Positions 8,343-15,332 are shown, counted from the stretch's first letter. The stretch is DNA of 64,000 nucleotides from WRAU01 sp964277385 (GCA_964277385.1 OZ195520.1:868001-932000); one strand, 5' to 3'. The notes: generated by a model from the sequence alone, not told the origin. Numbers and translations: made by a program.

Positions 8343-8645
8343 ATGAAAAAAATAATATTTTTCTTTGTAATAACAATATTTAGCTTTAATGTTTATGCTG
8401 ATACTACCCTAATATGTGATGCTTATGATCAAGGTATGCATCATTTTAAAGCAACCATAGAACATGATTCTGAGTTAGATCATTATAAAATATCTCTCAG
8501 AGATAAAATTTATTTCTTTGATGAAAGAGGTAGAGATGGATATTATTATGCTGGAAATAGAAGGACTTATTATCCTTCAGATGGATCTCTTCATTTTATG
8601 AGTAACCCTGATTATTCTTTTGAAAATTGTAAGAAAAAGAAATAG
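8343..8645 (+). CDS. Secreted small protein, array type A (copy 1)
   Basis: This is a 100-residue protein with a clear signal peptide (MKKIIFFFVITIFSFNVYA, cleavage after residue 19). The mature part of about 80 residues has two cysteines, one near the N-terminus (LICDAYD) and one near the C-terminus (FENCK), probably joined by a disulfide in the periplasm or outside. The rest is rich in Tyr, His and strand-type stretches (YKISLRDKIYFFDE). The two-cysteine, all-beta pattern is reminiscent of C-type lysozyme inhibitors (MliC/PliC), but this is a guess. It is driven by its own promoter at 8274. Confidence 0.85.
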   Translation: MKKIIFFFVITIFSFNVYADTTLICDAYDQGMHHFKATIEHDSELDHYKISLRDKIYFFDERGRDGYYYAGNRRTYYPSDGSLHFMSNPDYSFENCKKKK

Positions 8646-8695
8646 TTTTATTTTCTTAAATGTTTTTTGTTTTCTTAAATAATGCCCCTTTTTTG

Positions 8696-8724
8696 TTGCT
8701 GAAATAAACTATTATTGCTATCTT
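8696..8724 (+). promoter_or_regulatory. Array promoter 2
   Basis: TTGCTG (8696-8701), 17 bases, TATCTT (8719-8724) with TGC before it. It lies downstream of the conserved AATGCCCCTTTTTTG string. Confidence 0.75.
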
Positions 8725-8764
8725 AAATAGAGGTATTAAAATAAAAATAAAATTTGAGGTTGTA

Positions 8765-9136
8765 ATGAAAAAACTCTTTTTTTTCTTTGTAATAACAATA
8801 TTTAGCTTTAATGTTTATGCTAGTAACGTTCAAATATGTGATGCTTATAATGTATTTGAGGAATATAGAGCAAAGGTTACAATAGAGTATTATCCCGATT
8901 TGGATCATTATAAAATATCTTATAAAGATGTAATTTTCTACTTTGGGGAAAGATCAAAGAGTGATCCTACTAGTTATAATGCAAAACATGAAAGATATTC
9001 TGGAGTACTATATTCTGGAGGGTGGTATACTCCTAGGCACAAAATATCTGATACTGAAGAAAGGCATCACATTAGAGTAACAAAAGATGGAAGAAAATAC
9101 AATTTAGATTTTAAAAATTGTGAATATGTGAAATAG
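8765..9136 (+). CDS. Secreted small protein, array type B (copy 2)
   Basis: This is a 123-residue protein with nearly the same signal peptide (MKKLFFFFVITIFSFNVYA). The mature part differs from type A: it starts SNVQICDAYN, has EEYRAKVTIEYYPDLDHYKI, and carries a longer variable middle before the conserved end (DFKNCEYVK). The two cysteines and the DLDHYKIS core are kept, so A and B are paralogs. It pairs closely with the gene at 9657. Confidence 0.85.
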   Translation: MKKLFFFFVITIFSFNVYASNVQICDAYNVFEEYRAKVTIEYYPDLDHYKISYKDVIFYFGERSKSDPTSYNAKHERYSGVLYSGGWYTPRHKISDTEERHHIRVTKDGRKYNLDFKNCEYVK

Positions 9137-9167
9137 TTTTGTTTTCTTAAATAATGCCCCTTTTTTG

Positions 9168-9196
9168 TTGATGATATAAAATATTATTGCTATCTT
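9168..9196 (+). promoter_or_regulatory. Array promoter 3
   Basis: TTGATG (9168-9173), 17 bases, TATCTT (9191-9196), TGC extended -10. Confidence 0.75.
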
Positions 9197-9236
9197 AAAT
9201 AGAGGTATTAAAATAAAAATAAAATTTGAGGTTGTA

Positions 9237-9536
9237 ATGAAAAAAATAATATTTTTCTTTGTAATAACAATATTTAGCTTTAATGTTTATGCTGATACTA
9301 CCCTAATATGTGATGCTTATGATCAAGGTAGGCATTATTTTAAAGCAACCATAGAACATGATTCTGAGTTAGATCATTATAAAATATCTCTCAGAGATAA
9401 AATTTATTTCTTTGCTGAAAATGGTAACGATGGATATTATTATGCTGGTAATGGAAGGAGATATCATCCTGGAGATGATACTCATTATATGAGTAACCCT
9501 TATTATCATTTTGAGAATTGTAAGAAAAAGAAATAG
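9237..9536 (+). CDS. Secreted small protein, array type A (copy 3)
   Basis: This is a 99-residue type A paralog with a signal peptide identical to copy 1. The first 60 residues match copy 1 almost exactly. The variable part lies around residues 60-85 (FAENGNDGYYYAGNGRRYH) before the conserved FENCKKKK end. Differences are concentrated in this segment, which suggests it forms the changing surface. Confidence 0.85.
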   Translation: MKKIIFFFVITIFSFNVYADTTLICDAYDQGRHYFKATIEHDSELDHYKISLRDKIYFFAENGNDGYYYAGNGRRYHPGDDTHYMSNPYYHFENCKKKK

Positions 9537-9586
9537 TTTTGTTTTCTTAAATGTTTTTTGTTTTCTAAAATAATGCCCCTTTTTTG

Positions 9587-9615
9587 TTGATGATATAAAA
9601 TATTATTGCTATCTT
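9587..9615 (+). promoter_or_regulatory. Array promoter 4
   Basis: TTGATG (9587-9592), 17 bases, TATCTT (9610-9615), TGC extended -10. Confidence 0.75.
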
Positions 9616-9656
9616 AAATAGAGGTATTGAAAATAAAAATAAAATTTGAGGTTGTA

Positions 9657-10010
9657 ATGAAAAAAATAATATTTTTCTTTGTAATAACAATATTGAGCTT
9701 TAATGTTTATGCTAGTAACATTCAAGTATGTGATGCTTATAATGTATTTGAGGAATATAGAGCAAAGGTTACAATAGAGTATTATCCCGATTTAGATCAT
9801 TATAAAATATCTTATAAAGATATAGTTTTCTACTTTCAAGGAAAATCAGAGAGTGGTTCTTCTTATTATGCAAGACGTGAAGGATATTCTGAAGGGAGAT
9901 ATACTCGGTACAAATATAACAATAACACTGAAGAAATGCATTACATTAATGTAACAAAAGATGGAAGAGAATACGATTTAGATTTTAAAAACTGTGAATA
10001 TGTGAAATAG
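9657..10010 (+). CDS. Secreted small protein, array type B (copy 4)
   Basis: This is a 117-residue type B protein. The start at 9657 is chosen because it carries the shared GAGGT leader and begins the signal peptide; an upstream in-frame ATG at 9627 lies in the leader. Its signal peptide resembles that of type A copies (MKKIIFFF), while the mature part matches copy 2, a sign of recombination between units. Two cysteines are kept (VCDAYN and FKNCEY). Confidence 0.85.
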   Translation: MKKIIFFFVITILSFNVYASNIQVCDAYNVFEEYRAKVTIEYYPDLDHYKISYKDIVFYFQGKSESGSSYYARREGYSEGRYTRYKYNNNTEEMHYINVTKDGREYDLDFKNCEYVK

Positions 10011-10041
10011 TTTTATTTTCTTAAATAATGCCCCTTTTTTG

Positions 10042-10070
10042 TTGCTGAAATAAAAGATTATTGCTATCTT
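10042..10070 (+). promoter_or_regulatory. Array promoter 5
   Basis: TTGCTG (10042-10047), 17 bases, TATCTT (10065-10070), TGC extended -10. Confidence 0.75.
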
Positions 10071-10110
10071 AAATAGAGGTATTAAAATAAAAATAAAATT
10101 TGAGGTTGTA

Positions 10111-10410
10111 ATGAAAAAAATAATATTTTTCTTTGTAATAACAATATTTAGCTTTAATGTTTATGCTGATACTACCCTAATATGTGATGCTTATGATCAA
10201 GGTAGGCATTATTTTAAAGCAACCATAGAACATGATTCTGAGTTAGATCATTATAAAATATCTCTCAGAGATAAAATTTATTTCTTTGATGAAAGAAATT
10301 CAAATGGATATTATTATGCTACAAGTAAAAGGAGATATCATCCTGGAGATGATACTCATTATATGAGTAACCCTTATTATCATTTTGAGAATTGTAAGAA
10401 AAAGAAATAG
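10111..10410 (+). CDS. Secreted small protein, array type A (copy 5)
   Basis: This is a 99-residue type A protein. It matches copy 3 except in the variable segment (FDERNSNGYYYATSKRRYH), whose first half looks like copy 1 and whose second half looks like copy 6. The mixture suggests gene conversion. The signal peptide and both cysteines are intact. Confidence 0.85.
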   Translation: MKKIIFFFVITIFSFNVYADTTLICDAYDQGRHYFKATIEHDSELDHYKISLRDKIYFFDERNSNGYYYATSKRRYHPGDDTHYMSNPYYHFENCKKKK

Positions 10411-10460
10411 TTTTGTTTTCTTAAATGTTTTTTGTTTTCTTAAATAATGCCCCTTTTTTG

Positions 10461-10489
10461 TTGCTGAAATAAAATATTATTGCTATCTT
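10461..10489 (+). promoter_or_regulatory. Array promoter 6
   Basis: TTGCTG (10461-10466), 17 bases, TATCTT (10484-10489), TGC extended -10. Confidence 0.75.
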
Positions 10490-10529
10490 AAATAGAGGTA
10501 TTAAAATAAAAATAAAATTTGAGGTTGTA

Positions 10530-10832
10530 ATGAAAAAAATAATATTTTTCTTTGTAATAACAATATTTAGCTTTAATGTTTATGCTGATACTACCCTAAT
10601 ATGTGATGCTTATGATAGAGGTAGGCATCATTTTAAAGCAACCATAGAACATGATTCTGAGTTAGATCATTATAAAATATCTCTCAGAGATAAAATTTAT
10701 TTCTTTGATGAAAGAGGTAGAGATGGATATTATTATGCTACAAGTAAAAGGACTTATTATCCTTCAGATGGATCTCTTCATTTTATGGATAATCCTGATT
10801 ATGATTTTGAGAATTGTAAAGAAAAGAAATAG
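10530..10832 (+). CDS. Secreted small protein, array type A (copy 6)
   Basis: This is a 100-residue type A protein, close to copy 1 in its C-terminal half (RTYYPSDGSLHFM) and to copy 5 in the ATSKR segment. The signal peptide, ICDAYD and FENCK cysteine motifs are conserved. It is the last of the near-identical copies; the unit after it is diverged. Confidence 0.85.
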   Translation: MKKIIFFFVITIFSFNVYADTTLICDAYDRGRHHFKATIEHDSELDHYKISLRDKIYFFDERGRDGYYYATSKRTYYPSDGSLHFMDNPDYDFENCKEKK

Positions 10833-10879
10833 TTTTATTCTTTAAAATGTTTTGTTTTCTTTAAAAAAACACTTTTTTG

Positions 10880-10908
10880 TTGCTGAAATAAAATATTATT
10901 GTTATCTT
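10880..10908 (+). promoter_or_regulatory. Array promoter 7
   Basis: TTGCTG (10880-10885), 17 bases, TATCTT (10903-10908). The base before -10 is changed (TGT in place of TGC), in line with the older, diverged unit it serves. Confidence 0.7.
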
Positions 10909-10949
10909 TAGTAGAGATATTAAAAATAACAATAGAATTTGAGGTTGTA

Positions 10950-11291
10950 ATGAAAAAACTCTTTTTTTTCTTCGTAATAACAATGTTTAGCTTCAATGTT
11001 TATGCTGAAAAATCACAATATATTTGTAGCACGAATATTGATGATGATACTCATAGTGTACGTATTGAGTACCTATATAAAGATGTATTAATACATATTC
11101 CTTCAATGAACTTTCGTAAGTATTTTGAAAAAACAGATAATAAAGATGTATATAGATATTTAAGTAAACATGAAGTTTATGTTATTTTTAACTCTAATAC
11201 AAAAACATTAGAATTTAAAGATATAGATACTAAAGAATTACTTAAGAAAATAGTGATTACAAACTGTATTGATCAAAATAATTTAGATTAA
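10950..11291 (+). CDS. Secreted small protein, array type C (copy 7, diverged)
   Basis: This is a 113-residue protein that keeps the array signal peptide (MKKLFFFFVITMFSFNVYA) and the GAGGT leader, but its mature part (from EKSQYICSTN) matches A and B only in outline: a cysteine near the start, strand-type repeats, and a cysteine near the end (ITNCID). It is either the oldest member of the array or an unrelated secreted protein that took over the unit's promoter and signal peptide. The start at 10950 is preferred over an upstream frame at 10899 that runs through the promoter. Confidence 0.8.
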   Translation: MKKLFFFFVITMFSFNVYAEKSQYICSTNIDDDTHSVRIEYLYKDVLIHIPSMNFRKYFEKTDNKDVYRYLSKHEVYVIFNSNTKTLEFKDIDTKELLKKIVITNCIDQNNLD

Positions 11292-11317
11292 CATGAATAT
11301 TTTTTAAAAATTATCTC

Positions 11318-11420
11318 TATAATAGAAATAATAATAACAAGGGTAGTAATTGAGGTTTTAGTAATAACAGAAAAAAAGGGCAGCAAATAAACTACCCTTG
11401 GTTTATTTATTTTTTCTTTT
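11318..11420 (+). other. Possible decayed eighth array unit with a hairpin
   Basis: A TATAAT (near 11319) is followed by a leader resembling the array leader (TTGAGG then TTTAGTAAT), but no coding frame follows. A 10-base inverted repeat (11338-11347 with 11391-11400, CAAGGGTAGT) encloses 43 bases and precedes a T-rich run. It could be an array terminator, a small RNA, or a dead unit. Confidence 0.4.
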
Positions 11421-11473
11421 TAAACTTTTTAAGTTGTATCTCCGTTTTAATGTTAAATTTAAAATTGCTTTTA

Positions 11474-11493
11474 ATTACTTTTTTAAAAGTAAT
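11474..11493. terminator. Palindrome between array and repressor genes
   Basis: A perfect 9-base inverted repeat (ATTACTTTT, 2-base loop) lies in a T-rich stretch between the convergent array and repressor genes. It may end transcription from either side. Confidence 0.35.
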
Positions 11494-11595
11494 TTTATTT
11501 GTAATTTATTTTTTTTATTTTTTTTCATAATAAATCCCCCTCCTCTTTTTTTTAATTATACAGTTAGTATATTAGAACAATTAACAATATACAAC

Positions 11596-12024
11596 TTATA
11601 TATTAGAACTTTTAACAAGTTTAAGCAATATAGGAGTAACACTATTAAAGGCTTTTTCAACAGACATCTTAGGATTATCTTTTAAAACTAGTCTTGTAGA
11701 CTGATAGCACGCAAGAAATAACTTACCATGAATTTGCAACTTTTCTTTATCAGCAAACTTATAAGCATAATAAAACACTTCATCAAATAATTCCTCATCT
11801 ATAGATTCGCAACTATCCTCATCAGTAAAAAAATAGTTTATATCTATTTCGCAGTAATCAGCTATTTTGTAGAGAGTATCAAGGTTTGGTAAATAAGTAC
11901 CCTTTATCCATCTTCCAACTTGACTTTCATTAAAATCTAATTTTTCAGCAAATATTTTTTGTTGCTTAAATCTTTCTTTAATAAGTCTCTTTAATTTTTT
12001 TGAAAATCTTTGTCTATTATTCAA
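11596..12024 (-). CDS. Phage repressor, XRE-type helix-turn-helix
   Basis: This is a 142-residue protein. Residues 10-60 form a Cro/cI-type helix-turn-helix (QQKIFAEKLDFNESQVGRWI, then LPNLDTLYKIADYCEI). The C-terminal part is a helical domain ending SVTPILLKLV, without a LexA-type protease site. It reads away from the early genes, with an overlapping-palindrome operator in the 167-base gap, as expected of a lysogeny switch. A decayed paralog lies at 21771-22162. No SOS cleavage signature is seen, so induction may follow another route. Confidence 0.75.
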   Translation of the reverse strand: MNNRQRFSKKLKRLIKERFKQQKIFAEKLDFNESQVGRWIKGTYLPNLDTLYKIADYCEIDINYFFTDEDSCESIDEELFDEVFYYAYKFADKEKLQIHGKLFLACYQSTRLVLKDNPKMSVEKAFNSVTPILLKLVKSSNI

Positions 12025-12073
12025 GGTTTTCCCTAACTTTTTAAATTAATAATAAAAAAACGCATTTTTATAC

Positions 12074-12093
12074 TTGCAATTGCAATATATTGC
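12074..12093. promoter_or_regulatory. Candidate operator: two overlapping palindromes
   Basis: TTGCAATTGCAA (12074-12085) and GCAATATATTGC (12082-12093) are both perfect 12-base palindromes sharing four bases. They lie between the repressor and the divergent early operon, the expected place for repressor binding. Confidence 0.55.
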
Positions 12094-12191
12094 TATTATC
12101 ATATAAATATATCCAAAAATAATTAATAAAGGATATCTAAGGATAATATATGAATTAGTGAGGAAAAAGTAAAGATAAAAAGGAGTTTGCA

Positions 12192-12380
12192 ATGCGAAAA
12201 TGGATAAATAGGAAAAGAAGAATACAAAGAGAGTTGATTGCCATTGTAGAGTTTGAAATAGCTAGTTTGGAAGAACATATAGAGCATGAGATATTTAAAG
12301 ATATGTTTTCTGAGAAGAGGGAACTATTAGCAAGATTGAGAATAATAAAAAATAATGTGGGAGCAATAAAACATGTATAG
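12192..12380 (+). CDS. First early-operon protein, small and helical
   Basis: This is a 62-residue, highly charged helical protein (Arg/Lys-rich start, then EEHIEHEIFKDMF). It lies opposite the repressor behind an AAAGGAG site, where a Cro-like or other early regulator would be expected. I see no helix-turn-helix signature. It overlaps the next gene by 8 bases. Confidence 0.55.
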   Translation: MRKWINRKRRIQRELIAIVEFEIASLEEHIEHEIFKDMFSEKRELLARLRIIKNNVGAIKHV

Positions 12381-12606
12381 TTCAAATAAAATGACACTTA
12401 AAGACCAACTTTGGTTGGCGATAGATGAGTATCAGGAAATATCTAATAACTTAGATGACTTGCGAGATTTGATAATAGATAAGGATTTAGAAAAGTTGGT
12501 AGAGTTGTACGAAGAAATAAAAAAAGGAGATTGGTTTAGGGAAGTATTTATTGATACTGGTTTAGATGAAGAAATTGAAGATTTTATTTTAGAAAATAAG
12601 GAATAG
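12373..12606 (+). CDS. Early-operon acidic protein, unknown
   Basis: This is a 77-residue acidic, helical protein (LDDLRDLIIDKDLEKLVELY). A second possible start is at 12391. Coupling with the previous gene (8-base overlap) supports 12373. No recognisable domain; small acidic phage early proteins are often inhibitors of host factors, but nothing shows that here. Confidence 0.5.
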   Translation: MYSSNKMTLKDQLWLAIDEYQEISNNLDDLRDLIIDKDLEKLVELYEEIKKGDWFREVFIDTGLDEEIEDFILENKE

Positions 12607-12607
12607 T

Positions 12608-12829
12608 GTGAGTATAGAAGCAGCATTAAATCTGAAGCTAAGAAGTAAAATATTTGAATATGTAAAGTGTAATTTAGAAGATAATGAATGTATGTCTTTG
12701 GAAGAAAAAGCAGAATTGATATTAAAAATGAAATATAGAATTAATACATTAGATATACGACAAATAGCAGAATGGATAGGATTAGATTTAATAAAATTTA
12801 TAGATTTAGAAGAAAAAAAAGGAGAATAA
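12608..12829 (+). CDS. Early-operon small protein with GTG start
   Basis: This is a 73-residue protein with a GTG start one base after the previous stop, with AAGGA just upstream. It ends in a helix-turn-helix-like stretch (TLDIRQIAEWIGLDLIKFIDL), which could bind DNA, though too little is present to assign a family. Confidence 0.5.
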   Translation: MSIEAALNLKLRSKIFEYVKCNLEDNECMSLEEKAELILKMKYRINTLDIRQIAEWIGLDLIKFIDLEEKKGE

Positions 12830-12831
12830 GA

Positions 12832-13011
12832 ATGGAATTGATAAGTAAAAGGACAGTTTATAAAACAAAATTAAATCATGAAGAGATGAAAGTTTTACTT
12901 GATGGATTAGTTTTGCTAGAAGAAAAAGAGAGATCAGATATAGGAATAAAAGCTGGAGTGATAGAAGATTTAATTTCAAACATTGAGTATATTTTAGCAC
13001 TAGAGAAATAA
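12832..13011 (+). CDS. Early-operon small protein
   Basis: This is a 59-residue protein starting at 12832 behind AAGGAGAATAAG; an upstream in-frame start overlapping the previous gene has no such site. It is helical and charged, with no known motif. The same leader (AAAGGAGAATAAGA before ATGGAATT) recurs before the next gene, so the pair probably arose by duplication of the leader. Confidence 0.5.
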   Translation: MELISKRTVYKTKLNHEEMKVLLDGLVLLEEKERSDIGIKAGVIEDLISNIEYILALEK

Positions 13012-13049
13012 GATAGGAAATTAATAATAATTATAAAAGGAGAATAAGA

Positions 13050-13193
13050 ATGGAATTAGAAAAATATAAAGAAAAAGTTTTTTTAAGTATTGTTGAGAGT
13101 TTAAAAAAATATTCATTTTTAGCAACAGAAGATAAGGACAAAATTTTAGAAGAGTTAACAAATATACTTAGAAAACTTATAGAAAAGAATTAA
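13050..13193 (+). CDS. Early-operon 47-residue protein
   Basis: This is a short protein that begins MELEKYKEKVFLSIV, identical over the first 15 residues to the gene at 13265, then diverges (EELTNILRKLIEKN). It has a strong AAAGGAGAATAAGA leader. The two form a duplicated pair. Confidence 0.6.
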   Translation: MELEKYKEKVFLSIVESLKKYSFLATEDKDKILEELTNILRKLIEKN

Positions 13194-13264
13194 TTACAAT
13201 TAGTACAGTTAAATTATTTCATTCAATAAGAGTTAATAATTAAATAAAAGGAAAAGAAAACAAA

Positions 13265-13456
13265 ATGGAATTAGAAAAATATAAAGAAAAAGTTTTTTTA
13301 AGTATTGTTGATGGTTTTTTAAAAATCTCGTCTTCAGCAGAAGATAATAATTTATGTTTAGCAGAGATAGAAAGAATATTAAATGTTTCAGATGAACAAG
13401 AACTAATTAGAATGACCTCGGTTGGATTTTGTTGTGATATATTAGTCAATTTATAA
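13265..13456 (+). CDS. Early-operon 63-residue protein, paralog of the previous gene
   Basis: It shares its first 15 residues with the protein at 13050, then carries a different middle (SSAEDNNLCLAEIERIL) and a Cys-Cys containing end. The upstream AAAGGAAAAG site supports the start. The unchanged N-terminus suggests that this part binds a common partner. Confidence 0.6.
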   Translation: MELEKYKEKVFLSIVDGFLKISSSAEDNNLCLAEIERILNVSDEQELIRMTSVGFCCDILVNL

Positions 13457-13472
13457 AGAGAAGGGAATAAAA

Positions 13473-13736
13473 ATGAGTAGTATAGAAGATAAGAAGAAAC
13501 AAGAGTTACCTAATTTAAGAGGTAGAATGTTTAGAGTAAAAGAGCGTAAAAAAGAGAACTCGCCAACTCATAGTGGAAGGATAAAAGTAGATAATCAAGA
13601 ATATTGGATTAATGGCTGGGTAAGTGAAGCCAAGGAGAGCGGTGAAAAATATTTTAGTTTAAGTTTTTCTAAAGTAACAGAACAAGATCAACCCGCTAAT
13701 AATGTAGATGAAATAGATGATGATATCCCCTTTTAA
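13473..13736 (+). CDS. Minimal single-stranded-DNA-binding-like protein
   Basis: This is an 87-residue protein. It has a basic N-terminus, a short OB-fold-like strand region (GRIKVDNQEYWINGWV then KYFSLSFSKV), a Gln/Asn linker, and the acidic tip DDDIPF. That tip is the same as the C-terminal peptide with which bacterial SSB recruits repair and replication proteins. It sits just before the integrase and primase-helicase genes, which fits a replication role. It is about half the size of a normal SSB, so it may bind ssDNA weakly or mimic the SSB tail. Confidence 0.65.
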   Translation: MSSIEDKKKQELPNLRGRMFRVKERKKENSPTHSGRIKVDNQEYWINGWVSEAKESGEKYFSLSFSKVTEQDQPANNVDEIDDDIPF

Positions 13737-13842
13737 TATGTATTAGGAAGTTAAGAGATTTTAAAGAGTGTATCTTAATTAAGAATAAGGAGTTTAAAAA
13801 TGTTTAAGAGTTTCAAGAATTAAATAAAAATGGGGAATAAAA

Positions 13843-14055
13843 ATGACAAGAAAAGAAAAAATAGAAAAATTAGAAAAGCAACTTAAATTAAGAAGCAACA
13901 ATATTAAAAAAGCATTTATTATAACTTTTAAATTTAATAAGGGGAAAAAGATATTTTTCACTAGAAAATCTTTTTTTTCTAAAGAAGAAGCTAAGGAATG
14001 GTTTTTAGATAATTATAAGGATATAGCAGTATTAATTAAAGTTGAAAATTTTTAA
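13843..14055 (+). CDS. Small basic protein, unknown
   Basis: This is a 70-residue, Lys-rich protein with the core FKFNKGKKIFFTRKSFFSK and an EEAKEWF helix. It starts 7 bases after GGGGAA. The layout of strands followed by a helix recalls small nucleic-acid-binding proteins, but no family is recognised. Confidence 0.5.
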   Translation: MTRKEKIEKLEKQLKLRSNNIKKAFIITFKFNKGKKIFFTRKSFFSKEEAKEWFLDNYKDIAVLIKVENF

Positions 14056-14089
14056 ATAAGAAGCAGTAATCAAAAAGGAGGTAAAGGTA

Positions 14090-14272
14090 ATGGAATTAGA
14101 AGTAATGACGAAGGAAGATATAGGATATTTTTTAAAAATGCAACAGAATGAAGTTAATTATCTTTTGTACAAAAAAAAGAAGGTAATAGAGGGGGTTATT
14201 GTAAAGAAAAATAAAAAAGAATATTGGGTAAATAAAAAAGAATTGTTATCTAGTTTAGGAATTAAACAGTAG
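14090..14272 (+). CDS. Possible excisionase-like DNA-binding protein
   Basis: This 60-residue protein has a helix-turn-helix-like N-terminal half (MTKEDIGYFLKMQQNEVNYL), a basic wing (YKKKKVIEGVIVKKNKK) and a strand (EYWVNKKELL), the form of AlpA/excisionase proteins. It starts after a very strong AAAGGAGG and ends 8 bases before the integrase gene, the usual place of an excisionase. Confidence 0.5.
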   Translation: MELEVMTKEDIGYFLKMQQNEVNYLLYKKKKVIEGVIVKKNKKEYWVNKKELLSSLGIKQ

Positions 14273-14280
14273 GTAAAAAA

Positions 14281-15294
14281 ATGTTAGAAACTAAAAAACT
14301 AATATCTTTAAAAGAGGCTAGTAGAGAGTTAAATGTAAGCTATAATTATCTAACTATTTTATTAAGAAATAATGAATATCTAGGAGTATTTAAAATTGGT
14401 GGTAGATATAAAATAGATATTTCAACATTTAAGTTAAATTTTAATGATATAAAAAGCATTAATATAAAGGTATCTTTTGAAAAGTTACGACATTACTTTG
14501 AAACAGAAAGTGCTTACTGGACATCTGTCTCTGATAGTACTAAAGCTGGTACTAGAAAAGCAATTGAAGAAGCATCATTGTTTTTTTATGAAAAAGAATT
14601 TAATAAAGAAAATATTGAATTATGGAAGAATGAATTAAAAATACAAGGTAAAGCCGACGGTACAATAAGAAAGTATCTTTGTGGAATTTCTAAAATGAGT
14701 GAGGAATGTATAAAGGTTGGTTTATTAGATAATAACCCTTGCAGAGGTACTTTTCAAGGATTAAAAAAAGTACAAAGAACCACTTTTTTAACCCCTGAAG
14801 AGAGAGAACGATTACTTAGTGTTTGTCACGATGATTTAGCTGATCAGATCAACTTTGCAATAGAAACAGGGTTACGTCAGGGTGAGCAATTTGGTCTTAC
14901 ATGGGATAGAGTATTTTTTAAAGCAAAAGAAATACTAATTATTGAAACTAAAACAAATTTAGATAGAGTTGTACCTTTAAGTCCCCCTGCCCTTAAAATC
15001 TTAGAAAAAAGAAAACACCTATATAAACCTTTTGATAGATATAGAGCTTCTGATTATAAAGATGCATTGAAAAAAGCCAATATTAATAAAGGTGTAACTT
15101 GGCATGATTTACGTAGAACTTTTGGAATGTGGTGTATTAAGGGTTGGCATTCTTGGATAAAAGGACAGAATTACAATAAAAATGTGATTGGTAAGTTTTT
15201 AGGACATTTAAGTGAAAAAACTACATCAGTTTATGCTAGCTTAGATGTTGGAGATTTACATAATCTTATTAATCAAGAATTATACGAAGAATAA
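14281..15294 (+). CDS. int: Tyrosine integrase with fused N-terminal helix-turn-helix
   Basis: This 337-residue protein cuts and rejoins phage and host attachment sites. Residues about 5-50 (ISLKEASRELNVSYNYLTIL) form an excisionase-type helix-turn-helix not normally part of integrases. The core-binding domain follows (about 65-165), then the catalytic domain with the Arg of TGLRQGEQFGLTW, HDLRRTFG, GHLSEKTT and the Tyr of SVYASL. All catalytic residues are present, so it is probably active. Confidence 0.85.
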   Translation: MLETKKLISLKEASRELNVSYNYLTILLRNNEYLGVFKIGGRYKIDISTFKLNFNDIKSINIKVSFEKLRHYFETESAYWTSVSDSTKAGTRKAIEEASLFFYEKEFNKENIELWKNELKIQGKADGTIRKYLCGISKMSEECIKVGLLDNNPCRGTFQGLKKVQRTTFLTPEERERLLSVCHDDLADQINFAIETGLRQGEQFGLTWDRVFFKAKEILIIETKTNLDRVVPLSPPALKILEKRKHLYKPFDRYRASDYKDALKKANINKGVTWHDLRRTFGMWCIKGWHSWIKGQNYNKNVIGKFLGHLSEKTTSVYASLDVGDLHNLINQELYEE

Positions 15295-15332
15295 TCAATA
15301 CAATAGATATAAATAGAAAAGGAAGCAAATAC

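Larger units (their letters stand above)
8274..11291 (+). repeat. Tandem array of seven promoter-plus-secreted-protein units
   Basis: Seven units of about 400-450 bases follow each other. Each has the same promoter (TTGATG or TTGCTG, 17 bases, TATCTT with TGC/TGT before it), the same leader with GAGGT four bases before ATG, and a gene beginning MKKxxFFFVIT. Between most units the string AATGCCCCTTTTTTGTTG is kept. Protein types run A-B-A-B-A-A-C, which suggests duplication of an A-B pair followed by further copying. Flanks are the holin-like gene and the divergent repressor region. Confidence 0.9.

Noticed and set aside
8274..11291. CRISPR array
   Set aside because: The regular spacing comes from whole gene units of about 400-450 bases, not short repeats with unique spacers. 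No cas genes are present.
11398..11685. Plus-strand frame between array and repressor
   Set aside because: Poly-Phe/Leu translation of a T-rich stretch that runs into the antisense of the repressor.
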